55,324 nt of DNA from JBDZUZ01 sp040255445 (GTDB lineage Bacteria > Planctomycetota > Phycisphaerae > Phycisphaerales > UBA1924), in contig JBDZUZ010000009.1 of the NCBI GenBank assembly GCA_040255445.1, forward strand, positions 1 to 55,324, read 5' to 3'. The translations under genes and the position numbers were made by a program. This document shows, piece after piece, positions 33,447-42,393 of this stretch. Every line of letters begins with the position of its first letter. The first letter of the stretch is position 1. The notes beneath the pieces are model-generated. The model did not search any database. It was not told the origin of the DNA and worked only from the letters and a program-made list of their open reading frames with translations.

Positions 33447-36400
33447 GCGTGCACGGTACCAGCCGCGGCGGTGTCGGCGGATGGCGCATCCGCCGAGATC
33501 GCTATTGAAGCCACGCTGAAGCGCTTCAACGCATGCCCCGGAATGGGGAGCGGGCGGATGCGGCGGGTCTCTGCCGGCACTGCGCTGTGGGTGGCGTCAT
33601 CGAGTGCGGACTCATCGAACGGGTCGATCACGCACGCCCCGGCCCGCATCAGCCAGTTGTCGTAGAAGCCCTCGATGTCCTCGTAGGTGGCATCGCATCG
33701 CGTGATCCGCGGCACGATCCATGTCCGCGGCAGGCCCGCCGCGGCGGCGGGATCGCGCTGTTCGAGCAGCGATGCCGCGAGGTCGTTGACCCGCGTGAAG
33801 TCGTCGCGGCCGGTGATCGCGCGATAGGTCGTTTCCTGATTGGCGTAGAGATCGAGACTCAGGATCGCGGGGGAAAAGGCGAGCGCGGCCGCGGCGGTGT
33901 CGGTTGTCTCTTCGCGCAGCGCGGTGCGCATATGGATCGCGGCGACGCCGCGGGCGGCGAGGCGCTCCGCGAGCGCGGTCGCCGCGGCGAGCGAACCGGG
34001 TGAGCGGGCGTCGATCGTGACGGCCGCGTGCTCCGCGCTGCGGAGCATCGGGGTGAGCGCGGCGGCCAGCTGTTCGGCGTTACTCTCGGCATCAGCCGTC
34101 ACAGTGATGATCTCCGCGGGGGGCGGGACCGTGTCGCTTCGCAGCGCTGCGAGGAACGCGGCGGCTTCGCCCGCGGGTGTGTTTCCCGAGGCCGCTTCGC
34201 CGGATGTCTGAGCAGTGCGCACCGCCCGCTCGATCCGGGCGCGAGACTCGGGCCCATCGGCGATGCAGCGCTCGAGCGTGTCGCGGATCTCTGGCGCCAC
34301 GGCAACGCACGCCGTGCGCGCGATCGGATCCGCCTGCGGCATCACGGGGATGTACGACAGCAGCGCACCCACATTGATGAACGGCCCGCTGTTGGTCGCG
34401 AGCTGCTCGATCACGCCGCGGCCGAGCACCGCGGGCGCGATGCCGGGCGGGGCCTGCGTGAAAGTGAGCGACTGCGGATCGGGCCGCTCGCGGAAGCGAT
34501 CGACGAGCTCACGCGTGATCGCCGGATCGATGCAGCACCAGTCGGCGTTGATAGCGGCGAGTCCGTCGAGATCGAGCTCGGCGCAGAGGGCCGCCGCGGC
34601 CGCGGGGTCGAACGCTTCATCGAACACGCTCATCCCGCCCAGCCCGCCGCGCCAGCACCAGCGGCCGAAGAGCCGCGCAGCGCCGACGCTGGACAAGCGC
34701 GTGCGGAGGCGGTCGCGGTCAGTCGTGTGGATCGTGATCGCGGACTGCTTGGCAGCGATCGCGGGGTTGTGCGCCGCCGCGGCCGCGAGGAGCCGCCGGG
34801 CTTCTTGCTCATCGGTCGTGATCAGCGCGATGCGGTCGAAGGCGTCCGCCGCGATGACCCGCGCGAGTGTCGCGGCGAGAAGATTCGGCGCTCCGGCGAA
34901 GGGCACATCGAGCGGGCGGGGTCGTCCCAGGCCGCCGATCTCGGGATCGACGAGAATCGCCGCGGCGATCGTGGCTTTTGCTCGCGCCCCTCCCCCACTG
35001 CGCGCGCCGGGAGTCACATACGTGCCCGCAGCACCCTTGGCACCGACCCCCGCGGCCGCGCCAGCCATGGGCAGCGGCGGCGCCGGCGGCAGCGGATCAC
35101 GCGTCAGCCGCTTCCCGGTCTCGATCGCACGCATCGCATCGCACAGCATCACGCTCACGCGGTCCGCGGCATCAGCGAGCCAGATCACGTTCTTGAGATC
35201 ACGCTCGATCTGCATCCGCTGGCGGTCCATGTCGCTCAGCGTCGGATCGATCTCGATCGCGCGGTCGGCCTTGTAGCGGTTAAGCTGACCGGTCTGGTTC
35301 ACGAACTGCACCAGCCAGTGCGCATCAACCAGTGACGCCGCCTCCTGCGCGTTCGCCTGGGCCTTGCCGATCAGCCGGTTCACCCGCGCCTGCTCGCTGT
35401 GGTGCTCGATCATCTCGCCCAGGTACCCGGCCGTCTCGCGGCCGAGCGTCGAGATCCGCATCACCTGCTGGTTGAGCGTCCGCAGCCGCTGCATCACCGC
35501 ATCCCGCCGGCGGTGGGACGTATCCGCCTCCGGTGTCCGCGGCAGCGTGATCACTCCCCGCGCGTGCTGCGCCAGCGCATCGGCCAGCGTCGAGATCGTC
35601 GTACCGCGCTTACTCGTGCCACCCTCGGTCGCATCGATCGTCGTCAGCCCCGCGCTCTGGTCCTGCGTGAAGTCTCGCTCGAACTGCACCAGATAGGTCG
35701 CCATCTGCTCATCGGTGAACATCGGCCGCCCGAGCTGATCCGTCACGCGGTGCAGCGTTGCCTTCATCCGCATGATCCGCTCCCACTCGAACATCTCGAG
35801 CGTGCGGAACTCGTGCAGCTCGGGCGCCCACACCCGGTGGATCGCCGCGCCCGCGGCGTAGTACTGCCCATCCGTAAAGCCCAGGTCCTGCCCGATCAGC
35901 AGCACCGGATCAGCGCCGAGCGCGCGAGCGAGGTAGTACGCCAGGTGCGCCACCGTCGCGCCCGGGTTCAGCCGCGCCCGTGGCTGCGCGATCCCGTGCG
36001 TTGAACTCTCCGGATCTCCAAGCACGCGATCCAGCACATGATCGCCCACACACCGTACTTGGCCCGGGAACGCCTCCAGAATCGCCGGGTTCGCCTTTGG
36101 CTCGACGACCAGCGTCACACCCTCGACATCCTTCGCCGTCAGCCCTTCATAGAACCGCCGGCTGATCTCGTGATAATCGAGCGCGGTGACGAAGTGCGGC
36201 TTGATCCCGCGCGCCAGCAGCGGTTTCAACGCCGTCTGCACCGCGATGATCACCACGCGATCGCGCACGCCCGGCCGCGCCAAGAGCTCAACATTCCGCT
36301 CCAGGCTCGGCCCCGCGCTCACCACCACCGCCGGCCGCCCGCGGCAGCTCCCAACGAGATCATCGATCCCCGGCGCCGTCGCGTACGTCTCCAGGTTCTG

Positions 36401-37084
36401 CAGACAGTTCCGCAGCGTCGCCTCGACCTGCACCAGCGTCGTCACGATCTGCGTCCGCACCGCACGCATCACGCCGGTGAAGGTCGCTGCGAACCGCTCC
36501 GCGCTCGCCGCGAGCCGCTGCTTGCTGCCCGGGTGCTCGACGATCCGCGTGCCCGAAGCCAGCACACCTTCCAGCCCCGACATCGCCGCGGCCATCGCCG
36601 CGGTGTCGTCGGCATCGGTCAGCAGCACAAGGTTCGTGCGGCCCAGCGTCGCCGTGTAATCCGCCCGCTCCAGCACCGCCCGCAGCAGCGCGACATCCGG
36701 CTCGTACACCACCAGCGCGCCCAGGTGCTTTAGCCGCGCTGCGATCGCCGCGGCGTGGTGCCCCAGCCCGAACCCCAGCACCACGAACGCGGCGTGCGTC
36801 GTCAGGTCCAGCGTGTCCGCGAGCCGCTCGCCCTCCACGATCGGGGCCCGCCGGCTCGCGAGCTGCTTCCGCTGCCCACCCGCCACGCCGTTCTCGAGGA
36901 TCGTCCCCGTCAGCCCGCCATCATCGGCCAGGGCGAACTCGGAATCGGGCCGCGGCGTGGCCGCCCGGATCCGATCCGCCGTCCGCGGGCAGCGCCGGGC
37001 GATGACGGCAAGGTTCCGCTCCAGGACCGCCGGGTCGGCCGCGGGGGTCGAGCCCGGTCCCGAGGTCCCGCCGCTCTGGCTCAC
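33443..37084 (-). CDS. Maf-type motility accessory/glycosyltransferase with C-terminal cytidylyltransferase-like and radical-SAM-like parts
   Basis: The product (1213 aa, GTG start) is about twice the usual Maf length. Residues 1-640 form the Maf/DUF115 protein: VLGFGLGHHAAAIAARL, VYEPDVALLRAVLE, VVVSAGPSLERNVELL and the Rossmann-like ALGADPVLLIGQDLGFTDGQ region are characteristic of Maf flagellin nonulosonate transferases. After a Gly/Ala linker, about 710-900 resembles a degenerate cytidylyl/GT-A domain (LGRPRPLDVPFAGAP, LLAATLARVIAADAFDRIAL). The rest (about 1000-1170, LSLDLYANQETTYRAITG) recalls the second half of SPASM-type radical SAM proteins but has no CxxxCxxC cluster motif. It leads the operon and is coupled to the NeuA-like gene. 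Function: transfer of nonulosonic acid to a protein acceptor, by family inference. Confidence 0.8.
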   Translation of the reverse strand: MSQSGGTSGPGSTPAADPAVLERNLAVIARRCPRTADRIRAATPRPDSEFALADDGGLTGTILENGVAGGQRKQLASRRAPIVEGERLADTLDLTTHAAFVVLGFGLGHHAAAIAARLKHLGALVVYEPDVALLRAVLERADYTATLGRTNLVLLTDADDTAAMAAAMSGLEGVLASGTRIVEHPGSKQRLAASAERFAATFTGVMRAVRTQIVTTLVQVEATLRNCLQNLETYATAPGIDDLVGSCRGRPAVVVSAGPSLERNVELLARPGVRDRVVIIAVQTALKPLLARGIKPHFVTALDYHEISRRFYEGLTAKDVEGVTLVVEPKANPAILEAFPGQVRCVGDHVLDRVLGDPESSTHGIAQPRARLNPGATVAHLAYYLARALGADPVLLIGQDLGFTDGQYYAAGAAIHRVWAPELHEFRTLEMFEWERIMRMKATLHRVTDQLGRPMFTDEQMATYLVQFERDFTQDQSAGLTTIDATEGGTSKRGTTISTLADALAQHARGVITLPRTPEADTSHRRRDAVMQRLRTLNQQVMRISTLGRETAGYLGEMIEHHSEQARVNRLIGKAQANAQEAASLVDAHWLVQFVNQTGQLNRYKADRAIEIDPTLSDMDRQRMQIERDLKNVIWLADAADRVSVMLCDAMRAIETGKRLTRDPLPPAPPLPMAGAAAGVGAKGAAGTYVTPGARSGGGARAKATIAAAILVDPEIGGLGRPRPLDVPFAGAPNLLAATLARVIAADAFDRIALITTDEQEARRLLAAAAAHNPAIAAKQSAITIHTTDRDRLRTRLSSVGAARLFGRWCWRGGLGGMSVFDEAFDPAAAAALCAELDLDGLAAINADWCCIDPAITRELVDRFRERPDPQSLTFTQAPPGIAPAVLGRGVIEQLATNSGPFINVGALLSYIPVMPQADPIARTACVAVAPEIRDTLERCIADGPESRARIERAVRTAQTSGEAASGNTPAGEAAAFLAALRSDTVPPPAEIITVTADAESNAEQLAAALTPMLRSAEHAAVTIDARSPGSLAAATALAERLAARGVAAIHMRTALREETTDTAAAALAFSPAILSLDLYANQETTYRAITGRDDFTRVNDLAASLLEQRDPAAAAGLPRTWIVPRITRCDATYEDIEGFYDNWLMRAGACVIDPFDESALDDATHSAVPAETRRIRPLPIPGHALKRFSVASIAISADAPSADTAAAGTVHA

Positions 37085-37219
37085 ACTGTTGCTGGGGATC
37101 TGGATCGCTCGGCCCTCGTAGGGAAGTACGGATGCAATGGACTGCGGGCGCGGCGATACCCGCGTGAGGCAACGCCCCGCCGCCTTGAGATCGGCACGCG
37201 GCCGAACAACACTGGAAAC

Positions 37220-37882
37220 ATGACCTACCCCATTCGGGCAGTGCTGGCGCAGGGGCTCAACAACTTCGATCCGGCCCCGCCCCCCGACCTCCCCGCCGCG
37301 CCCCTGCTCGACCGCCTCCTCTTCGAGAACCCCTGGCCGCTCTCGATCGCGCTGGTCGTCCTCGGCGTCGGCGCGTACCTCGTGCTCAACTCGCGGGGCA
37401 AGCCGGGGAAGGGCGGCGTCTTCGCGCTGATCGGCCTCCTGCTCGCCGCGGCGGTCTGGGTCGCGTCATCGATGGTCGTCACCACGCGCGAGCGGCTGGA
37501 ACTGCTCACCAAGGAACTCGTCGCGGCGGTCGCGACCGCGGATACGACGCAGCTCGACCGCCTCCTCGCGCCCGACATCCGGCTCTACGCCTTCTTCGCG
37601 ACCGACGGCATCGGCAAGGACCTGATCCTGGACCGCGTCCGCCGCGACTTCGGCGCCAGCGGCCCCTACCGCGTCAAGGAACACGCCGTGCTCGAGAACG
37701 ATGCGACCCTCGACGGCCCCCGCGTCGGCCGCGTGCAGGTCAAGGTCCGAGTGACCTCGGAGAACTTCGGCTTCCCCAACCTGTCGTGGTGGAAGATCGA
37801 TTACCGGGAGGAAGGCGGGCAGTGGCGCGTGACCGGGATCGAGCCGATCTCGATCGGGGGGTTGTCGAATGCGCGGAGATAG
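37220..37882 (+). CDS. Hypothetical membrane protein with NTF2-like C-terminal domain
   Basis: The 220-residue product has two membrane helices (about 40-57, PLSIALVVLGVGAYLVL; 68-86, GVFALIGLLLAAAVWVA) and a C-terminal domain of about 120 residues with the layout of an NTF2-like fold (LLTKELVAAVATADTTQLDR and LLAPDIRLY, then SWWKIDYREEGGQWRVTGIE). It is divergent from the Maf operon, and the 135 bases between their starts must hold both promoters. Function unknown. The stop is followed by a heptamer tract. Confidence 0.7.
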   Translation: MTYPIRAVLAQGLNNFDPAPPPDLPAAPLLDRLLFENPWPLSIALVVLGVGAYLVLNSRGKPGKGGVFALIGLLLAAAVWVASSMVVTTRERLELLTKELVAAVATADTTQLDRLLAPDIRLYAFFATDGIGKDLILDRVRRDFGASGPYRVKEHAVLENDATLDGPRVGRVQVKVRVTSENFGFPNLSWWKIDYREEGGQWRVTGIEPISIGGLSNARR

Positions 37883-37883
37883 C

Positions 37884-37917
37884 AGGGACTGAGGGACGAA
37901 GGGACAGAGGGACAAAG
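37884..37917 (+). repeat. GGGACAR heptamer tract
   Basis: Units AGGGACTG, AGGGACGA, AGGGACAG and AGGGACAA follow the stop codon of the preceding gene. This is the same family as at 6353 and 7706, in an unrelated gene context 30 kb away. Confidence 0.75.
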
Positions 37918-37961
37918 TGGTGGGAAAGGGTCGACGCTTGCAGGGGTTGGATGTCTTCGTG

Positions 37962-38055
37962 CCATCAGGGTCTGCTTTGAGACCCTGATGGAGTTGGGGG
38001 TCGGGTTCGACGCGTTTGCTCACCGCTGTCAGAAGAACGGCGCATACTTCTGACA
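37962..38055. repeat. Two perfect hairpins in a 3' intergenic region
   Basis: CCATCAGGGTC (37962-37972) and GACCCTGATGG (37981-37991) form an 11-bp stem with an 8-base loop. TGTCAGAAG (38027-38035) and CTTCTGACA (38047-38055) form a 9-bp stem with an 11-base loop. Neither has a T run, so they are not simple terminators. Confidence 0.7.
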
Positions 38056-38130
38056 ACCGGGCCCACTCGCCGCGGGCAATGCCGACTGATCTGCCGCGAG
38101 GGTGTCGCCGAGCCGCCTAGACCCGCGCAC

Positions 38131-38158
38131 GAAAAAGGGCCCCGCCACGCGGAGCCCT
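38131..38158 (-). terminator. Terminator for the exported beta-helix protein operon
   Basis: On the minus strand GGGCTCCGC, loop GTG, GCGGGGCCC (one G-U pair) is followed by TTTTTC, 19 bases beyond the stop codon of 38177-41023. Confidence 0.88.
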
Positions 38159-38176
38159 TCTCTGCTGGTTTGGCGT

Positions 38177-41023
38177 TCAGCAGCCGCCTAGCTGCCAGTA
38201 ATGAAAGAATACACCGATGTCGTCGCCATCAACACCGCCTGAGCAGTCAGCATCTGCCGCACCACTTTGCCAGTCATTGAAGAATGCGCCGATGTCGTCA
38301 CCATCCGGTCCGCCTGACCCGTCCCAGTCCGCAGGGCAAGGGCACGAACCTCGACAGATCTCGCGATCCTGAGGCGAGTCCGGCTGCCCATCGCGATTGC
38401 AGTCGGAGATCAACTCGAACTCATAGTCGAAGTCCTTGACGCTGGGAGCACCGTTCACTGCATCACAAAAGAGCCGGTTAGATCCGGAAAGGACCGGCTC
38501 GATTCGGTACTTTCCATCTCCGAAGCTCCACGATCCATTTCCAATCACTTCGATCTCGCGGCTCTGCCCCGACTCCGAGCCCCGTTTCACGGTGACCGTC
38601 ACGTACTTCGTCACCTCGCTCGGCGGCGGCGGGTTTGATCCAAAGTGCAGCATCCAGACTCGAACGGGTTGGCGGAGAGATGGGTCACTATCCGCAGGAT
38701 CTGCGTTCGTGCGAACCGGACCATACAACCGGAGCGTCAGGCCCCGCGGCGCCACCGGTGAATTCGGCTCATTGTTGAACTCAGAGTTGAGAAGAACCGG
38801 ACCGGCAGAGTTGACCGGATCGCAGTCCTCATCGAAGAGGTAGAACGGCGGGAGCCCGACCGCGCCGCCGCCGACCTCGACGGATGGCCGCGTGTACTGC
38901 GGCGCCAGATCGGGGACAGGGGCATCGGTAGCCATGGTAATGAGCGGGCACTCGGCGTTCAGCGGGTCGACACCCACCTGGACCTCGCCGGTCCAGTACG
39001 CCTCCGGGTTCTGGGCCGTCAGGTGGTTACCGTTCACGATGATCTGACCAGACAGATCGCCGCGGATCCAAACTCGACCGAGCGGCAGGCCCGAACCTGT
39101 ACCGCAACTGGGAAACAACGGATTCCAGGGTCCCGGGATGCCATCCTGGCCAGCATAGCAAATATCGCAAAACTCGTCCATGCATTCACAAAACACTGTC
39201 TCAAAAGGCTGGCCGGGTTGGAATGACGGATCGTTCACATCGCCAAGGTGCCCACCGATGCGCAACAATTGTCCAGCGGGTAGGTCGGGAGCGTGGATCG
39301 ATCCGAGTACATTACCGAACTGCGCCGCGCCCCAGTCCCGCATCCACACCGCCGTTTGAGGCGATGCGCACCCAACGAGGATGGCGCCGATCCCGACGAA
39401 CGGATCGCCATCGTACACGCCAGACCAAATCGAACCAAGACGGAGCTCGTCGATGGTCACGAGGCCGATAGATGGTGCCTCCACGCGGGCCGGCATCGAC
39501 TTGCAACCCGACAGATAGTCTAGATTCAGAGAAGCAATATCCACAGCGCCAATTGATCCCTCGGCACGAACAACTCCATCGAGCGCACCCAAATCTCGGC
39601 CATCCGTCGTGAACCATTCATCAACGGTTGCCGGGCGGAACGGCCCCTGTTGAGCGTTTCCGAAGATTCCGCAGAGCCCTCGGTCGTATCGAAGATACGA
39701 TTGCCAGCTTGATGGAGGGACAAATCCGCGGCCGATAGATATATGATGGATATGTCCATCAATAAAGCCTTGGGGATCAGGCGGTGGCAGTGCTCCACCG
39801 GTTGCCACGATAGCGCCCTTCATGAACTGACCGATAGTCACCGTGTTCCGGAACGTTCGGGCGATGATGTTCGAGTAGACTGCAGTGTGGTCGATCTGGA
39901 TCGGAGCATTCACAATGCCGCGCACGTAGATTCCGGCTCGATAGCAGTTAACTGGCGCTGGTACTACATTTCCAGTGCCACCCCCGCACTGTAGATTGGC
40001 TGCCCGAATCGAGCCGTCAAGATTGCCACCAACTTCGAGTTGAGAGAGCACCCCATCAAGGTCCGGGCCACGCACGGCGTAGTTTAAATCGGTGTTGCCG
40101 GTTACCGGATCAAGCATCAAGATATTCGCAACAGCGTCGATATTGAAGTCAACATCGGCCAGGTCGCCATCCTGAAAACCAGACCGGATCTGCGTGATTC
40201 CGTCTCCTGCACGAATCGTTATAGGGGCGACTCCTCCCACTGGACCCGTCGAGTGAATGGAACCGATTCGTCCAGCAGGAGCAAGGATATTACCAGATAT
40301 GCCAAGAGTTGGCGGATCTATTGAGGGCCCAACTCCGATAAAGTAGATGCTCGCTAATGTCCATTCTGCTGCGGCATCTGCGATACTAGCGTTTCCTGCA
40401 GCAAGAATGTTGCCACTTATGCCCTTTCCTGCGGAAATCCACCCGATCGATCGTTCATTCTCGTTAAACGCTCGATTCAGCGAGATCGCAGTCACGTTTG
40501 CACTAAGCAAGCCCGGCGTAGGATCTGTAGCGCTGAAGCCCACCTGCAGTCGCTGCACCTGACCGACGACAATGTCGCCTTGCACATCGCCGCTTACATA
40601 GGCTGACAATCGCGTCCGCTCCCTCAAGGCTGCGTTGACCACTTGGAGTCCGCCGACGCCTGCGGTGCCCCAGTATGCCAACCCGGGCTCCAAGAGCGGA
40701 GTGTCCGCCGAGAGCGGCCAGCCTGCATCTCGCGCGATCAAGATGCGTAGTTCAGCGTTTGTTCCCGAAGCGATGCTTCCGACAATCGAGATACTACTAA
40801 GTCCGTCGTTCGGAAGCCCGAGCGGAGAGGGATCGAATATCCGAAGCAAGCGGACTCCGGCGACTTCGCCGACGTCGATGGTGATCGGTCCGCCAGCCGA
40901 AACAAGATTGGTGTTCCCCTCGTACTCAACTGCGATTTGTTGCGCATACAAGCCGCCGGCTTTGCAGGATACCAGTATCAACAACCAGCAGATCCAGCGG
41001 ACTACGGGTACTGTGACATCCAT
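38177..41023 (-). CDS. Large exported beta-helix-like protein with GC-type dockerin
   Basis: This 948-residue protein has a signal peptide (WICWLLILVSCKAGGLYAQQ). Residues 60-600 contain many short repeats of the GSI/GNI type (SISIVGSIAS, GISGNILAAGN, GRIGSIHSTGPVGG, LEVGGNLDGSI), as in right-handed parallel beta-helices of planctomycete exported proteins. The end carries a GC-type dockerin (DWDGSGGPDGDDIGAFFNDW, ADCSGGVDGDDIGVFFHYW, ending LGGC). Base composition is clearly more A/T-rich than in its neighbours (many third-position A and T), especially in 39500-40900, which suggests transfer or unusual constraint. Its start lies 22 bases inside the upstream gene. Function unknown. Confidence 0.8.
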   Translation of the reverse strand: MDVTVPVVRWICWLLILVSCKAGGLYAQQIAVEYEGNTNLVSAGGPITIDVGEVAGVRLLRIFDPSPLGLPNDGLSSISIVGSIASGTNAELRILIARDAGWPLSADTPLLEPGLAYWGTAGVGGLQVVNAALRERTRLSAYVSGDVQGDIVVGQVQRLQVGFSATDPTPGLLSANVTAISLNRAFNENERSIGWISAGKGISGNILAAGNASIADAAAEWTLASIYFIGVGPSIDPPTLGISGNILAPAGRIGSIHSTGPVGGVAPITIRAGDGITQIRSGFQDGDLADVDFNIDAVANILMLDPVTGNTDLNYAVRGPDLDGVLSQLEVGGNLDGSIRAANLQCGGGTGNVVPAPVNCYRAGIYVRGIVNAPIQIDHTAVYSNIIARTFRNTVTIGQFMKGAIVATGGALPPPDPQGFIDGHIHHISIGRGFVPPSSWQSYLRYDRGLCGIFGNAQQGPFRPATVDEWFTTDGRDLGALDGVVRAEGSIGAVDIASLNLDYLSGCKSMPARVEAPSIGLVTIDELRLGSIWSGVYDGDPFVGIGAILVGCASPQTAVWMRDWGAAQFGNVLGSIHAPDLPAGQLLRIGGHLGDVNDPSFQPGQPFETVFCECMDEFCDICYAGQDGIPGPWNPLFPSCGTGSGLPLGRVWIRGDLSGQIIVNGNHLTAQNPEAYWTGEVQVGVDPLNAECPLITMATDAPVPDLAPQYTRPSVEVGGGAVGLPPFYLFDEDCDPVNSAGPVLLNSEFNNEPNSPVAPRGLTLRLYGPVRTNADPADSDPSLRQPVRVWMLHFGSNPPPPSEVTKYVTVTVKRGSESGQSREIEVIGNGSWSFGDGKYRIEPVLSGSNRLFCDAVNGAPSVKDFDYEFELISDCNRDGQPDSPQDREICRGSCPCPADWDGSGGPDGDDIGAFFNDWQSGAADADCSGGVDGDDIGVFFHYWQLGGC

Positions 41024-42126
41024 TTGCTACGTCGCCTTCCGAAAAAGAATACTAACAGCAACGGGGCCACGGCCCCAGGAGCGGGCACGGCAGATGCGAT
41101 ACGAAAGCCCATGAACGCAACCGAGGTGGACGGGAAGTCGCCACCACGGCCCACCGGGGCGTCCGCATACACCGGGCTCACTCCCCCACCTACATGACTT
41201 CCATCGAAATATCGGAACGTGGGATAGAGCCCCGCCACGAAGCCGATATCCTCGGTCCACTCCGAGTTGATGCCGGCGATGTCGAGTAACCCCCACGGAC
41301 TCTGCACGCCCGGATATGAACCGAGCGGGATCGTGTATGGATTCACCCCGCCGAAGTTGCCCGCGTCCCAGCCTGCGTTCGCCTCGGCGAGACGACCGTT
41401 CGGGTCTGGGATGGGTGAGTGGCCATCGAGCCCGACGAGCGCACCGGGCGGTCCGTACGCGGGCGGCGAGTCATTCATAGTCGAGTACTGCCACCAGCCG
41501 GCCTGGCCCGGGCCGTTCTTGTTGGGGTCGTAGTGTGCTGCCTTGAGCCACTCGTCCCAGCTCGGGATCCAGTACCGCGCATCGGGGTGGCGTGTGTGCT
41601 GATCGTTGAAGACAGTGCCGGTGTAGGTGAAGGTGCTGACGTCGTAGGCGCCATTCAGGAACGCGCTGGAATCGGTGCTCTTGCCGTTGTGGAGCCAATT
41701 GCAGTAGATCGCGGCGGAGCGCCAGGAGATGTCGCCGACCGCGCGCATCTCGTTCCCAGCTGGGACGGACCAGCGAAGACCGCCGGGCGTGTTGGGCGTG
41801 GCGCTCGCAGCGCCCCAGAATTGCGGCGGGTTCAGGTGTGAAATCCACTCGCTACGCGGCCGGTCGAACGCCGCGTTCATGAACTCGACCCACTGCGGCG
41901 TGGTGATCTCGTACCGGCCGATCTTGTACTCGTACCCCACGCTGCCGCGGCCGATGGCGCGGTCGTTGGGGGTGCCATTGCCCGGCCACGCCGCGTTGTT
42001 CACCGCCCCGATCGTGACGAAGTCGATGCCCGACGGGTCGGGCTGGGCCAGCACGGCCGCGGAAGAAACCGCGACGGCCGCGGCGGCGAGGAGTCGGATG
42101 CCCGGAATGGAGCAGTTCGAACGCAT
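41002..42126 (-). CDS. Exported FGE/sulfatase-modifying-factor-like protein with PEP-CTERM-like tail
   Basis: The 374-residue protein has a signal peptide (about 1-28, SAAVLAQ). Its C-type-lectin-like FGE-sulfatase fold is shown by YKIGRYEITTPQWVEFMNAA, GDISWRSAAIYCNWLHNGK, YWIPSWDEWLKAAHYDP and GLLDIAGINSEWTEDI. The copper-binding cysteine pair of true formylglycine-generating enzymes is not evident, so it may be a binding or structural member. The tail VPAPGAVAPLLLVFFFGRRR is PEP-CTERM-like. CAGGAG precedes the ATG. It overlaps the next gene by 22 bases, so the two exported proteins are made together. Confidence 0.83.
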   Translation of the reverse strand: MRSNCSIPGIRLLAAAAVAVSSAAVLAQPDPSGIDFVTIGAVNNAAWPGNGTPNDRAIGRGSVGYEYKIGRYEITTPQWVEFMNAAFDRPRSEWISHLNPPQFWGAASATPNTPGGLRWSVPAGNEMRAVGDISWRSAAIYCNWLHNGKSTDSSAFLNGAYDVSTFTYTGTVFNDQHTRHPDARYWIPSWDEWLKAAHYDPNKNGPGQAGWWQYSTMNDSPPAYGPPGALVGLDGHSPIPDPNGRLAEANAGWDAGNFGGVNPYTIPLGSYPGVQSPWGLLDIAGINSEWTEDIGFVAGLYPTFRYFDGSHVGGGVSPVYADAPVGRGGDFPSTSVAFMGFRIASAVPAPGAVAPLLLVFFFGRRRSKWMSQYP

Positions 42127-42393
42127 GTGTGGCTCCTGTAATACCTGGGGTCAAAACCGCTGTCAACCCGGTCGGCTATGTGGATAACTTGGATTTGCCA
42201 CCGGATGGCTGGGGGCAGACCGGCAGCTGCCGGACCGCGGAAAAGGATCTCCGCCCGTGGAGTGTCACCCATAAACCCCGGGTGTGCAAGCGATTATGGG
42301 AGCGGCGCAGCCGCCCGATCAAGTTGCTGTTATCGGGACCTTGGCCTGCATCCTGTGCCGGTCCAGAGACGGCTGCTGCTCGGGTAATTGAGT
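42127..42393. other. Intergenic region, no gene seen
   Basis: These 267 bases separate two minus-strand genes. They contain the ribosome site of the FGE-like gene (CAGGAG) and presumably its promoter. I see no RNA gene, repeat or clear terminator. Confidence 0.4.
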
